DNA of 64,000 nt from Diphasiastrum complanatum (GCA_029204225.1 CM055094.1:28692107-28756106), one strand, 5' to 3'; shown: positions 37,565 through 54,254, counted from the stretch's first letter. The notes: generated by a model not told the origin, from the sequence alone. A program made the numbers and translations.

Positions 37565-37975
37565 TAGCTCATGAAAAATGGGTTTTCTCCTCCATGCCTG
37601 TGTGGTTATTAAGGCCATTCCTCTCCTTGCATGGTTTTGCTTTCAGAGAGTTGGTGATTGGTTGCAACTTGCATGCATGAATTTAGTTCTTCCTACTTTT
37701 CCCAGAAATAGATTCGAGAATGGTTGTCCTCCACAGCCCTTAATTTCAAATCGCTTAATGAATGGCCGTTTTTTAGCATTCATGGCTCTCCCTCTGTATG
37801 GTTGTATGGTTTTAATGGTGGTGACCCTTGAAACATGCAGGCTGCTGTTACTTTGGTGCAGTCTATTTCAGATCCCGAAGAGGCAGCAAGACGACTGTGT
37901 GAAGAGGCGTTTCGAAAAGGTAGTGCAGACAATATCACCTGTGTTGTTGTACGATTCCACCATGAGAGAGAGTAG
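29661..37975 (+). CDS. PP2C-type Ser/Thr protein phosphatase, eight exons
   Basis: Metal-dependent phosphatase (PPM family, resembling the Arabidopsis WIN2/At4g31750 group) that removes phosphate from Ser/Thr in signalling proteins. Exons: 29661-29737, 30199-30326, 30770-30868, 31052-31210, 31344-31430, 32964-33055, 34452-34526, 37841-37975. All introns are GT-AG and the phases join to exactly 284 codons (283 aa; family usually about 300). An in-frame TAG two codons before the ATG supports the start, and [17 protein letters not shown] matches the family N-terminus. Motifs: KRTSMEDF (41-48), FGVFDGHGG (64-72, metal Asp68), [56 protein letters not shown] (Asp230), [13 protein letters not shown] (Asp269). 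All catalytic residues are present. For exon 5 the acceptor at 31341-31343 was chosen because it restores the family AVALS junction; an upstream AG would add about 11 residues. No signal peptide or membrane segment is seen. Intron 7 is 3.3 kb and holds a dead LINE. Confidence 0.93.
33172..33610. repeat. tandemly duplicated ~200-bp repeat with GGAACGTTCC palindromes, PP2C intron 6
   Basis: Two adjacent units, 33172-33373 and 33374-33602, each start GGTCCAACCTTAGTTGCC and end GGGCTTCTAA; a third GGTCCAAC follows at 33603. Each unit has short palindromes (CGTTCCGGAACG, GGAACGTTCC) at both ends around an AT-rich middle. A diverged start of the same repeat may occur at 31948-31970 (CCTTAGTTACCCGTTCCGGAAC). 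Confidence 0.85.
35640..37240 (+). pseudogene. LINE-type (non-LTR) reverse transcriptase relic in PP2C intron 7
   Basis: Reading across frames gives [12 protein letters not shown] (RT palm motif), LSADDVVLI (the catalytic A/YADD box, with Ser in the first position), [18 protein letters not shown] and RGLEV, then [14 protein letters not shown] and [12 protein letters not shown]. This order is that of plant L1-like/endonuclease-type reverse transcriptases. Stops and shifts occur every few tens of codons, so it is dead. Similarity fades after about 36200, although the region to 37240 probably belongs to the same insertion. It lies in the sense orientation within the 3.3-kb intron and accounts for much of its size. 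Confidence 0.75.
37491..37559. repeat. (CT)n microsatellite in PP2C intron 7
   Basis: About 34 CT units, some 280 bp before the acceptor of the last exon. Confidence 0.97.
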
Positions 37976-42530
<4,555 letters not shown>

Positions 42531-42560
42531 AATAGACAAAACCCCTTTTGTCTATCATTG

Positions 42561-42700
<140 letters not shown>

Positions 42701-42989
42701 ATTTAATTCCATCGCATGCTGATATTCTAGACTGCCCAAATGTCTTCATGTTCCAAATTATGATCACATTTTGTTGGAATTTACATGAAATTATTTCTCC
42801 TCCTTGATCTTTCTTCAAGTATCACATCAAAGGTAAGGTAGTTTAGGCAAAGAGAAGGACAAACAATGGGCATATTAGAAATTAAAGTACACAACAAATT
42901 CATTTACACAAAGAGAAGGGAGGACATGAGAAAGGATACTTGTCCAAAGTGGTCTGATGTGCTCTAGACCTAATCCCTCTCTGATGTGG

Positions 42990-43170
42990 AATGGTCAGTG
43001 TTGAGGTTTGACATCCCCTGTGGTGGTGGAAGACGGGCCTGTAGCTTGAAAGCTATATCTCGCACTTCGTACAAGGTGCTCAAGGTGTCCCAGACTTCCT
43101 TGGAGGTCTGAGCTTCTCTGCATATGAAGGCTTAGCACTAACAATTGATCATTCTAAGGGTCGTGAAGGC
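42990..43170 (-). pseudogene. copia gag fragment
   Basis: The minus strand reads CREAQTSKEVWDTLSTLYEV followed by RDIAFKLQARLPPPQG. The TSKEVWDTLSTLYE phrase is typical of copia gag. Nothing else of the element is recognisable nearby. Confidence 0.5.
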
Positions 43171-44040
43171 TTTGATGTACTGGCAGAAGGCACATGTCTG
43201 AAAATCATAAAAATTTATCTGTCATAGCTTTAGGGGGGTTTTTATGTCAAGCATCTTGGTGTGATAGGGCCAAAAATTGGGCCAAAAGTTGGCATAGATG
43301 GCAAATTGGTCAAATCCACATGTAATGCCTCTATTGAGCCAAAAGTAGCTTATGATGCAATCTCAAGCTAGTTAGGCTTGTAACTAGGCTTGTGACATTT
43401 GTGTTAATGTAATTTGATGAGTGATCAAGTCAAAGTGTTGGCTTTGGTCAAGGGGTCCAATAGAAATTGAGAAATCCTCATAAAGGGTCCAATAGAATTG
43501 CAAGATGGATGCATCACTCATCCAATAGCATTAGAGAGGCTAGGATTAGGGGTAAGTGTAGGATTATCATGGCTAGGTGTCTCTCTGTGGCCAGGCCCTG
43601 CAATTGTATCCCCACTATTTTGTAACCCCTACGTGGCTACACTCTCGCTTTGGAAGCCTTGTCATGGTTGTTGGAAAAACCTGCGAGCTAGTCTCAATGC
43701 TAAAAGTATGACCGATATGCTATCGTAGCTTGTCTACTTCAACATTTGAATTGGTGTTGGACAATGCTATTTTCCCACGCCCATTTGGCCTAATGAGCTG
43801 TAACAAGTGGGCCTTGACCTCTGTAAGTGACCCTGTGAACTCAAGACCATAATACTAGCATCTCCATCTGCGGGCACCTAAACCATGGTACATAGCCCCC
43901 CTGTTCAAGATAAGCCTCTGCCCACATGCCCCTATTGACAATTGGCATTGTGACTTATCAGCTACATGCACTACACTAGCTCAAAGCCCTACAAAACAAT
44001 CGCAAAGCATGTACACTGCTAATCAGACCCTAAACCATAC
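43171..44040. other. no gene seen
   Basis: Intergenic. AAGGGTCCAATAGAA-type words repeat at 43453 and 43483. No coding sequence supported. Confidence 0.4.
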
Positions 44041-44860
44041 AACAAATTTGTCAACAAAATGAGAAGCAAGCATCACATTCAAAACTTGATGCATGTAAGA
44101 GACAAAACAAACATTTTTGACATTCTTATAAGCATTAAGAGACATAGATATGCTAGCATCTTACGACACGTCAATTCGATACTTAGTGCTCAATTCACAA
44201 ATTAGGGCTAAAAACAAAATGAAAAACGAGCATCACATTTAAAACTTGATGTACGTGCCATATGGGTGAAAAAAGACATTCATGCCACTCTTATAGACAT
44301 AGTGAAACATAATCTAGCATTCTATGACATATCAATCAAATTTTTAATGCTTAGTTCACAAATCATGGCTAAAAATGAAATGAAAAGTGAGCATCACGTT
44401 CAATACTTGATGTACATGTCATAAGGGCCAAAACATACATTCATGGCATTCTTATAAGCATCAAAAAACACGATATAGCATCCTATGGCATGCTAATTAG
44501 ATCCCTACAACTCAGTTCAGAAATTAGGGCTAAAAAAGACATGAAAAGCGAGCATCACATACATGTCGTAAGAGACAAAAAAATGCATTTCTAGCATTCT
44601 TGTAGGCACTGAGAATCATAATCTAGCAACCTAAAAACCTTCAATTCGATGCCTACAACTCCTTTTACAAATAGGGCTACAAAAAACACCAAAAGAGAGC
44701 ACCACATTTGTATCTTGATGTTTGTGTTGAGTTGGCCATAACAAGCATTTTTAGCATTCTTATAGGCATAGGAAACACAATCTAGCACGTTACAATACCT
44801 CATTCCGACACCTCCAGCTAGTTCTACACATTTACCTAAAACCATATGTGGGCCTACTGA
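44041..44860. repeat. ~160-bp tandem satellite, five units
   Basis: The anchor (A)GCATCACAT recurs at 44071, 44231, 44392, 44553 and 44700 (steps 160, 161, 161 and 147). Within each unit the order is: GAAAAGYGAGCATCAC, CTTGATGTACATG, CATTCTTATAAGCAT, ATCTAGCAT, AATTCGAT/CAATTAGATC, and TTCACAAATTAGGGCTAAAAA. Units are clearly diverged from one another; the last is shortened. Confidence 0.85.
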
Positions 44861-44889
44861 AAGTGAGATTGTCATAATTTTGTGCTCCA

Positions 44890-45487
44890 TGTGAAAATTG
44901 TCAAACATTTCCTAGCTAGTTTGAGGCCTAAATTGGCAATTTTTGTACATAGTTTTGGATCTAACCTTTCACATGTGTGAAAGAGGCCTAGATACTTTTA
45001 TTTTAGTATATATTTCATATTAAAGAAGTCTCAAACCTCAAAACCTTCGAAATGACACCAAAATCATGTTATTTGGACATATAGGCCAAAATTGACTAAT
45101 TTAGGCTATTGGTGCCCTAAAATTGGATCCTAACTTCTAGAGAGAGGAGAGAGAGAGAGAGTCATCTCTCTCACCTATATTAGGCTGAAATTCATGGAGA
45201 ACAGGTTGGAGAAACTTATTGTATTGTTGAGAGAGATCAATAGATCATTGTCACAGTTTCTTCTTCCATTGAGAGCATTGCTTTGTGTATTGTCTTCAAG
45301 CTTTTGTGTATGATCTTAAGAGGTTTCCAAAAGTGGTAGGCTGTTGTTGTAGGGCTGGTATGTTGTTGTTTTTGGTTGCCATCAATACCTTTTATTAGTT
45401 TCTTTTGTCTCTTGAATGCTTTGTCAAGTTCATGTGTATCCAAGTATTTTGGGAGTTTGGATCCATTCAAGATCCACTTTTTTCACA
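44890..45487 (+). repeat. 5' LTR of copia element E (598 bp)
   Basis: TGTGAAAATTGTCAAAC to ...TTTTTTCACA, followed at once by a primer site. The reverse complement of 61466-62116 is a second copy, which confirms both ends. It carries CTTTCACATGTGTGAAAG near the U3 start. Confidence 0.88.
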
Positions 45488-45499
45488 TGGTATCAGATC
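45488..45499 (+). other. primer-binding site of element E (one mismatch)
   Basis: TGGTATCAGATC, one base from the initiator tRNA-Met complement, abutting the LTR. The leader runs on to 46051. Confidence 0.85.
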
Positions 45500-46051
45500 T
45501 CTCATGTGAAGTGATCTTAGATCTACATCTAAACACCAAGATTTGACAAGCTAGTGAAGCTAGTCTTGTGATTCACTAAGTGTGCTCTTTCATTCATCTC
45601 TAAAGCTTGTATTTATCATTTGCTGGAGTTTATAAACTTTTAGAAGTGTGTTTTACATGTGGTTTTACAGGTTGAATCAATATCCTAGTGTGTTCATCAT
45701 ATGTTAATCAAGTTTGTTTAATTCTAGGTATTCTTGGCAGCCTAGTCTTGTGTATTTTCTAAAAATGCAAGTAACTCTTCACATCATAACTTGATTTGGT
45801 CACTTGCTGGAAAGTTTGAGAGCTTAAGCAAGAATGTGTTCAGGTTGGTTTGAGTCTGTAATCCATAGTGTGTGCAAAGTGTTGCATGTGTTTCAATCTT
45901 CCTTTCTATGCTTGGAAACCAGCCAGGTTCAAGATAGAAGTGTTTTAGGGTCCTAGATGTTCTGAGATCTCCTTATCCATCAGTTGTTGAGAGAAAAGTG
46001 AGTGCTAGGTGCATTAGGACAGAGCCTAAAAGTTGAAGAATCATTATATTC

Positions 46052-46284
46052 ATGGCTTCCAATGGTGGGATCATGCTAGAAACTAATGATAGGTTGAGTT
46101 CATCAAACTACTCTACTTGGAAAGTGAGGATGGAGTCCTTACTTGAGTTGAATGGACTCATGGACATAGTTGTAGAAACTGAAGAGAGACCACCCATAGT
46201 TCAAGAGCAACAAAGGTTTGATAAGAAGGCTAAAAGGGCTCTTCATATCATTAAAATGAATGTTACCAATGAACTTCTCAAGAA
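46052..46284 (+). pseudogene. copia gag N-terminus of element E (truncated)
   Basis: The ATG at 46052 gives MASNGGIMLETNDRLSSSNY and STWKVRMESLLELNGLMDIV, the same N-terminus as elements A and C, up to ALHIIKMNVTNELLK. Similarity ends abruptly near 46284, where an unrelated sequence begins. No zinc knuckle, protease or pol follows, and no 3' LTR in this orientation is in the window. Confidence 0.85.
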
Positions 46285-47290
46285 ATGGATGTTGGTGGTT
46301 CTCTCAACTTTCAAAAGTCAATTCCTAGCATCAATAAGATTGGTATATCTTATGCAAAGTCTAGAGAGCTTCATTATGCTAGATCTAAGTTGAGATCTAA
46401 GAGCTTCTTGGAGATAGTTATTGTTGTGCTAACTTGGCAACATTTGGTGAATCTATGATCAATGTTTTGGATCCATTGGATCTTGAAGATGGACTAGTGC
46501 TACCTACTAGTCAAATGGAGTCATGTGGTGCTAAATTAGTATCATGTTTGAACTCTTCTACTCATAGATTTTCAAGTCTTGGTGGCTCTTCAATGGAACT
46601 ACATGGCAAGTGCAAAAATGGAAAAGGTGAGAAGAGAGCTAACTTCATCAATGAAGGTGATGAAAACTTGTCTTTGGAAATGGTTGTTGCTAATGACTTA
46701 TTTACTCATTTGGAAAAAGATGGTGCTTTGAGCATGTTTGAAGAAAAAGGTTCTTTTGCATCTTTATGTGATGAGTCCAAGAAAGTCATTTGTGCAACAA
46801 GTGGTGATGTAAGTGTCCTCTTTGGATGCTTCACTTACTCTCAAGAGAAGTTTACAATATGCCTAAAAACATGTAACAACATGATTTTTCAAATTTTGAG
46901 CAACACGCTCAGTCCTGCTCTTACTAAGTCTAAGAGCATACTTTTGATAACACAATCTCTTGCTTTCAAAGAACTTTGGAAACATATCTAAGAGAAGTTC
47001 CAAGTGTCCTTAGATTGAAGTCGTATGGCATCCTAGTTGCCATTTGAAAGGCAATGCATAATGTAAGCAACAAATGGAAACTTAGAGAAGGTCATGGCAA
47101 TAGGCCTAGTGTCAATGACAACATGCAATCCTCTTGCTTCTTGGCACTTTCCCCTCACTCTTCAACATCGACACCTAAAAACATGGAAGTTGCAAGTCTC
47201 ATGGCTTTTACATGCTCTAGATTTCATGTTTGCAAGTTTGTGAGGCTTGCTACTAAAGCCAACTTCCCTCTATCCATCCCTTGGAAGTAG
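46285..47290 (+). CDS. unidentified ORF joined to truncated gag in element E
   Basis: After the gag breakpoint a different protein reads from the ATG at 46286 (MDVGGSLNFQKSIPSINKIG...SKSFLE). One base of shift near 46395 leads into the 185-codon frame 46434-46991: ATFGESMINVLDPLDLEDGL, then THRFSSLGGSSMELHGKCKN, FINEGDENLSLEMVVANDLF, ICATSGDVSVLFGCFTYSQE. A third open piece lies at 47054-47290. I recognise no domain. The composition (acidic and Ser-rich, normal hydrophobic spacing) looks like real protein rather than random frame. It could be a captured host gene fragment, an accessory ORF of a non-autonomous copia family, or chance; whether it is translated is unknown. Confidence 0.35.
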
Positions 47291-48255
47291 GCCCTCCCCT
47301 AATGAGTCTATGCATATATAATTGGGATACAAACCTTAGTTGATGCAAAACACACATTGTCTCTATTGTTAGGATAAATTTCACAAAACATAAGAAGTAG
47401 GAGGCATAAAGTCCTTACTCCATCCTTTGTCCTCTTCCTAGTCATGATAAGTGGACACTAATTTTTCAATGGTGAGGGCCTAGTTGGGAAGTGACCAATC
47501 GATGAGCACATAGGCTAGCCATTTAAGCTCCTATAGGCATGGGAGACAAGAGCATACCACCATCCAATATGGCAGTTATTTGAGAGTATACGTCAATATT
47601 TCTCAAGCACCCACCATCCTTCTTCATCATTAAATGGTGGCAAGTCCATGATGGGTGAGTGTATTTCACACCACCACTAAAGGTGGGGTTCATACCAATG
47701 TTTTGAAAAAACAGTGATATCATTTCCCATCTCCAATAGAATTATGCTGCACCTGCAAAATACGCTCCTCCGTCTATGATTACCATAAAAATTGACTCTC
47801 CATAAAAATCACATGACAAGCACACTTGACCATGTAGTCAGGCGTGTAGTGTGAACAAAAGAGTGTAGTATTGCAACTGTCATCCTAAAGGGCATCTCTT
47901 CAAGTTCAAAGCTCGTTGCCTTTTTTGTGCTTCACTTTCTTTTATTAGGTTTGATACTTAAACTATACATTTTCTTATTAATAAACATTTTGTATTTAAT
48001 CGACTAAGAGTCTAATAATATACTAAAAGTTTTGTAACGAATTTCCTACATTCTAAGATATAGATAAGCTAATTTCGTAACATGACATTATTAATCAATA
48101 ATTAACTAAGGAAATAAATAAATAAATAGTGATAGGTATTTATTTAAGATTTGTACCGTTTTATATTATGATTTTAGTTTTATGTTGTATATCATCATTT
48201 AGGTGATTATTTTTCTATTCTACCCATCATTTAGTTGATGATAGATTAATAATAT
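47291..48255. other. no gene seen
   Basis: AT-rich intergenic sequence with only short ORFs; no similarity to the other elements was recognised. Confidence 0.4.
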
Positions 48256-48440
48256 GTCACGTGCCAATCTTAGCATTAAAACATCTAATCCATTCTTGAA
48301 CATCTAATCACAATGGAAATGCAAGAAACCATGAAAACAAGGCAAAAATCAAGAAGATAGACAAAAGTAGCAAAACTTCACCAAATTAGACAAATTAAGC
48401 ATTCATTATTAATGAATGGAAATTCAAAGGATAGGGCTTT
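48256..48440 (-). repeat. LTR-like repeat, second copy of 20665-20880
   Basis: GTGCCAATCTTAGCATTAAA onward parallels 20667 onward with short gaps. No PBS is visible to its left, so it may be a solo or truncated LTR; similarity beyond 48440 is unclear. Confidence 0.6.
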
Positions 48441-49463
48441 TTTCTAGAGCATGATCAAAGCTCTCATGTGACTTTAGCCACATGAACCACAAACCATTCA
48501 AGAAAGCTCTCAAAGAGAAGCTTCAAGAACACATAGAGTTAAAAATTAGACAAATCAATAATAGCCTCCAAATTTAGCATGACCTCAGCTATCTCTAGTG
48601 GTCATTCGTGCCTCTACTATAAGTTTGGGACTTTATTTAGCTAAATTGGGCCTTACAACCATTATTACAGGTCCGCTATTCACAATTATAGCGAGGTTGT
48701 TCGAGCCACTATATTAACTGTCCTATTGACTACATCTAATCTAATTTAGCTCCATGGCTACATTTACATTTAGTAAGCTCATGGGCTAATTACATGGAGC
48801 ACATGACATAATAGATATCCTTCCTTTGAAACGTCACAATAGCTAAAAGCTAAACAATGAATTAAGACTCCCACAATGCTCATTTTTTAATTCAAAACTT
48901 TTAGAAAAAGTAAGTGAAGCCTGAGAAAAAAGTAACTAGCTTCACCAAGAATGCCCTTAATCATCAAAGTTACACTACACCATGCACGTTTGTCACTTTG
49001 CACAACTTATTGTGTGGTCAATGTGGGGTAGAGAGGAGCCTAAGGCTAATCTTTCATTTTGCTGCCGCCTACTAGTATTGTTAACTTTCCTTTAATCCCC
49101 ATCCAAGTGCACAACCAAATGCATGTGCTTAGAAGTTGTGGGGCCAACTTCATCCAAGGGAGATAGATACTCAGGAGCTCGTAATGATAATTGCAACTCT
49201 CAAGCACATCATTCGTGTTGGATTAGTGCATGTTGTCACCACCATGGCAACCTGAGTTGCTTACATCTTTGCATGCATCCCTATATATATTAAATCATAT
49301 ATTGGCCACAAAATTGTATAATGGATCTCTAATTGCAACACAAACATATGCACATGCACATGCATCCCCAAATATATTAAATCATAAATTGGCCACAAAA
49401 TCATAACACAAACATTATGACATCTACATCTCTAATCACAACACAAACATTATGACATCTACA
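48441..49463. other. no gene seen
   Basis: Intergenic sequence; the first few hundred bases may continue the LTR-like repeat. Confidence 0.4.
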
Positions 49464-49523
<60 letters not shown>

Positions 49524-49537
49524 ACACACACACACAC
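49464..49537. repeat. (CT)n(CA)n compound microsatellite
   Basis: About 13 CT units followed by about 24 CA units with one interruption (ATACAC). Confidence 0.97.
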
Positions 49538-50090
49538 GTATATGGAATATGGAAGGATGAAAGATTAGGGGAAGGATGAAAGATTAGGCCTGCATATAGC
49601 AAGCTGGCATAAAGCTCCATCCTACACACCCAACCAGAATTGGGTCCACATATATTCCTGGAATTTTAGAGGATATGCCCTTCGTACATATTCCTTAGGC
49701 CCCACTTAGCATATTCATCCATATATACGAATGCTTATTCCTCATTGATTGGCCAACCTTTAACCTCATCGTAGCCTTAGATCAACCCAGGATAATTAGC
49801 CCTTAATCGTGTTTAATGTTGCTGATAAATTTGGATTAGGCTAATGGATGAATCAGTTACAAAGCCCAGCGCGCGCGAGAGAGAAAGGTGAAGCATTTGA
49901 GGAAGAGAGAAAGCCTACTTAGGAAGGTAGTTTTTGCTGTTTTGGAGGTGGGTTTGTGTTCAAATTCAGAAGAAGCCACCTGTTTGATCCCAAATTGAAA
50001 TTTTTGTTTGGCTGCTTCAGTTTCTGCTCTGCTTTGCAAGTAGCCAGGGAGCCATAGTTCAAGAACAATCACAGAACCAGTCCGAGAGAT

Positions 50091-52253
50091 ATGAGCAGCA
50101 GCAGCAGCACAGTAGCCAATTCCCCTGCCTCTCGTGGGCTCCCTAGATCCGGTTTGTGCTTTTCTCACATCATAACCACAGGCGAATGTGGTTCTTCCTT
50201 CATATTGATTTGTCTTCTCTATCTATCTGTATGTTATTTATGTGACTGTGGAATCTGTATATATGTAAACGTTTCTGATATGGGTTTACTCGTTACTTGA
50301 CTGCCGCATCTGTATGTAATTCTAGATAAAATTTCTCAAATGGGTTTGTGTTTCTTTTGCAGATCACTTAGAAGAAGCTCCCCACCAGACAAGAAGTAGT
50401 AGGAACGAGAGGTCTGCTGGAAAAGGTGCAGTACTCAATTTTGTTTGATTTTCGGTATTCAGGATTGAGCTTTGGACCATGGTTGTTAGAGTTTTCCTGT
50501 TAGTTCTGGTTTATGGGCATGGTAAAGGACTTATATAGCCTAATTTAGGTACGTGCATAATCAGTTGAGTGTTGCATTTAGGGTGAGTGTTTTTCCAGCT
50601 CATTACATCTGATTTGATAATATACTTGCAGGTCGGCGAAGACGGACTGCAGCTGAAGAAAGGAGGATTGAGCAACAAAGGTGGGTTCAGTACGTGGGTG
50701 ATGATGAAATTGAGGATTTTGCAGTTGCTCCAACACATGTGAACAGGAGGCGTGCTCGCAGATCTTTGCGACGAAGAAATTTGGGGCAGGATGCATTGGA
50801 TGATTACCTTTCTATAGATTCAATTGATGAAATAATTCATCATAATGAGGAATCCAGTATTCACAATGCACTGGGTAATCTTGCTATAACTCCTCTTGGA
50901 GTATGAAATTTCAAGGGGTGAAATTCTAATTCGAACTGTTTGTGCATGCATATGACCTGGGCTTTTTTGCAGGTAGAGCCAACTCAGCTCGCATGACACA
51001 TTTAAAATTCAACTGTGTTATTCCATCCCATGTTTGCAATAAGGCAGTGATGGAATATGTCTTGACAATTTGCAGTGATTAATATACTTTGCAACCAGAT
51101 TTTTCTTTCGCTGGATTTATAACCTAGTCTTAACTTATTGCTTGAGTGTGGCTGGAATGATTCTGCCTTTGAAGTAACAAATGTAGCTCCTTCAGCTCTC
51201 AGTAGGTCTTGCTAAGGTTTTCCAGTTGGGATTCTTATCAACTCTGCTGTGTTGGCCATTGGATTTTCAGCGTTGGCTCTATCATTGTCAGACTCTGCTT
51301 CTGCCAGTCAGGATAGCTCTAACGAGTTTACGGCAATCAACATGTCATATGAGGTTTGCATTTCTTTCTACTCTTTATGCCTGCTTGTCGGTTCTTATTG
51401 ATGAAAGTTTGTGTTCATGAAGGTGGAAGAATTAACAAATTTTTAAATACTTAGACCTCCAATGAAATGTTTGCCATTTCTTCCACATTAACATTATCAA
51501 CTGGAAGCTTCGCGTAATCATAGTTCCAAAGTGTCACGATGCATACATTTTTGAATCAATGTACGGTTTGAATTGAGATGTGCACAAGACTGCCATCGGC
51601 CACATAAAGAGACATAAGGGAAAAAATGTGCAAAGAAGCATAAACACCTACAGAGACTTGATTAAAAACTTTTCTAATCAAATGAATTTTAACTTGATGT
51701 TGATACCTGGCAGAACCTTGTGTTACTCGAGGATGTAAAAATTGTGGCACCACCTTTAGTCGTAAGCTCTTTTAAAGTGCTTCTTTTTGAGGGAACTAAG
51801 AATCAGACTCTCCCTGAAGACTCATCTGAGTGAGTACATCTATTCTCTCATTAGAATAAGTATCTTCTTAAAACTATACAACGTTTCTTTTGTTTCGATA
51901 TCGTAATAAGTTTAGAAAAGCAAATGGTGTGAGAACTGGTAAATTATGGTTCACTAATTATGGTTTTTATCTGATTATTTTAAGTACCAAAATTTGGCTC
52001 ATAAATTTTGATTCTTATGTGAAGTTCTAACTATCGGAATTTGGTTCATTCAATCTATGTCTTTCAGCACATAAAGTGAAACAATTGGCATGTGAATTGC
52101 AGGGTTTGTGCAGTATGTCAAAATGAATACGTGATAGCAGAGAATCTCATTATATTGCCTTGTTGTCATAACTTCCACCATGAATGTGGATCCGAATGGT
52201 TGCTAAATCACTCTAAGCTATGTCCTATTTGCAAGCATGATGTCACAGAGTAG
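50091..52253 (+). CDS. RING-H2 finger protein, probable E3 ubiquitin ligase, six exons
   Basis: Exons 50091-50151, 50363-50425, 50632-50874, 51271-51353, 51714-51829 and 52103-52253 join with GT-AG introns into exactly 239 codons (238 aa plus TAG). The start is the first ATG of a Ser-rich N-terminus (MSSSSSTVANSP) after a GA-rich leader. Residues 42-60 and 77-90 are strongly basic (RRRRTAAEERR, NRRRARRSLRRR), possibly a nuclear signal. An acidic stretch follows (DALDDYLSIDSIDEIIHH). The C-terminal RING-H2 has Cys191, Cys194, Cys209, His211, His214, Cys217, Cys229 and Cys232 (CAVC, LPCCHNFHHEC, CPIC), the complete zinc-ligand set used to recruit an E2 enzyme. No membrane segment is seen. I cannot assign a named subfamily or substrate. 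The consistent phases and intact finger say it is functional. Confidence 0.88.
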
Positions 52254-53199
52254 TTTTCTTGTGTTTTCCATCATTCTCAAAGACGTGGAATCTATTTTTT
52301 TCACCTAACCATAGATCAGAGCTTCGATTTATGGCATTGGTGATGTAAATTGTTGATAACTTCATGTACAGAGATTATTATTTACAAAAACTGGTGATAA
52401 TACAAACTTGTTGTGCAAGTTTGAATGGCATCTGGGAATTCACGTCCACTTCCAGGTCAAAATTATTTGCAGGGAGAGTATATGGCATCCTTTTGAATAG
52501 TTTAAAATTTGTTTTTTTCTTCTGATATTTTGATTATGTTCATATGTTTGAATATTGCTACTTCAAATTGAATTGGAAGATGGTCTTTATTTAGTCAACC
52601 ACACTATTACCTTCCTTTGAAGAGCATTTTTGTCCCCATGGATAGGTCAATTCTCTGACCAATTTTAGATTATGATATTTTGAGCCTCTCCTAGATTAAT
52701 CAAATCTCTCAAAAATGAATGATGCGAGCAACTCTTGTCTAAGGATGTCCAACCGTTGGGGGCTGCTATTCATGATTGCTACCAATCATGAGTTTATTGT
52801 TCCATGGTGGATAGTATCTGGCTTGGCCTAACTAAACTACATTTTGTAAATCAATTGTTTGGGCTTTAATTATTTGGTCCTAAAGAAGTTTAGGCATTTG
52901 ATAAAAGTGGATCATCTATGCCAAGTTCTAGGTGCCATTTTGGATAGAGAAAGAAATTCTAGGTGTAATTTTTTAAATTAGTTCTTTGGTTAGGAAATCT
53001 ATCCTAGATGCAAATGATCTAGAGATTGTATAATATCCAAGTGACAAATGACAAGCAGTTTGATGCATATTAAATAATTGTAAGCTAGATGTATCCATGT
53101 ATTGTTTTGGTGAATCTCTTGTTATTTTTTTGATAACTTGTTGCATTCAAGAGGCAGTAATAGGAGATTGTTCCATTCTCCAAGAACTTTGTCACATGC
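52254..53199. other. 3' UTR of the RING gene and intergenic sequence
   Basis: No ORF supported. AT-rich. Confidence 0.4.
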
Positions 53200-54230
53200 A
53201 GACAAGTACTTCGTGGAAAATCAATGATCATGATTAGCAATTTGTAATTGCATGTATATAAGGCATCCTTGATAATGTATCCACTGCTTTATTATCCTTT
53301 CTAGATGGTCTACCAATTGAAGATGAATAGCTTGCAAGAAATTTGCCCATTTCAAATGCGTGTGCTTATTGAGTTGTTGAGTGAGAACATTAAATGATTT
53401 GATGACCAATCTTTAATGCACATTCTTATCTTAGGAAATGGTGCAGCCATCAACTCTTTTCATGCATGTCATAGTCCAATGATGCTCCTTGTAGTCTCTT
53501 GTTCTCAAAAGCAATCACATGGATCTCTTGGCTAGAAAATCCTCAATACAACTTTGTTAGCATCGACCTCTACTCCAAAAGTTCTTCTTAAGTCTAGGAT
53601 GACGAGCACTAACCTTTTATGTATTGCTCCATTTGCACAAGAAAACTCTTTTTCTTTTAGCATTTGAATGGAATTTGATCTTCTTAGAGGCAAGTTCATG
53701 CAAAGGAGCAACAGTGTGAGCAAAATGACAAATTGAGTAGGATCATCACCCAAGAAAGGTCCTTTGTCAAGGACATCTTCAGGTTATAGTCATTTTTGAA
53801 TGAAATTTATCTTTTCATGACTCATTCTTACAATATGCCCTACAAAATATATTATAGAAGAAAAGTACTAATATTTTCTTTAAGAGTAAAATTTCCATCA
53901 AAACTTTGAAATTTCTTGTGAAGTGTTCATTTTGTTCCTATTCATCCTTACTTATTTTGCCAAAAAAGTATTCAATAATATGATGCATGTCCTTTTAACA
54001 TTCTTTGCAACACCCTATTAAAGGTTGCAGGAGCATTTGTCAAACCTAAAGGAACAACCAAAAACTAGTACAAGCCAAAGGTAGTTATCTATACATCGTT
54101 TTGTACGAATCCCATATGAGGATATCCATTTGTAAAATCAATGCAACTAAATATTATATACAACACACTACCATGTAGTCCATGTATTGGACATCGGCTC
54201 TTAATTGCGAGTATGTTGAAAGCCTTTATA
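53200..54230 (-). pseudogene. Ty3/gypsy reverse transcriptase/RNase H relic
   Basis: The minus strand reads CIDFTNGYPHMGFVQND and FLVVPLGLTNAPATFNRVLQ (RT palm, about 54140-54010) and, further on, HVIAFENKRLQGASLDYDMH (RNase H, about 53520-53450). Between them stops occur about every 10-20 codons. It is a different, much older gypsy lineage than the copy at 62154. Confidence 0.7.
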
Positions 54231-54254
54231 GTCAACACACACACATCCTAAAGC

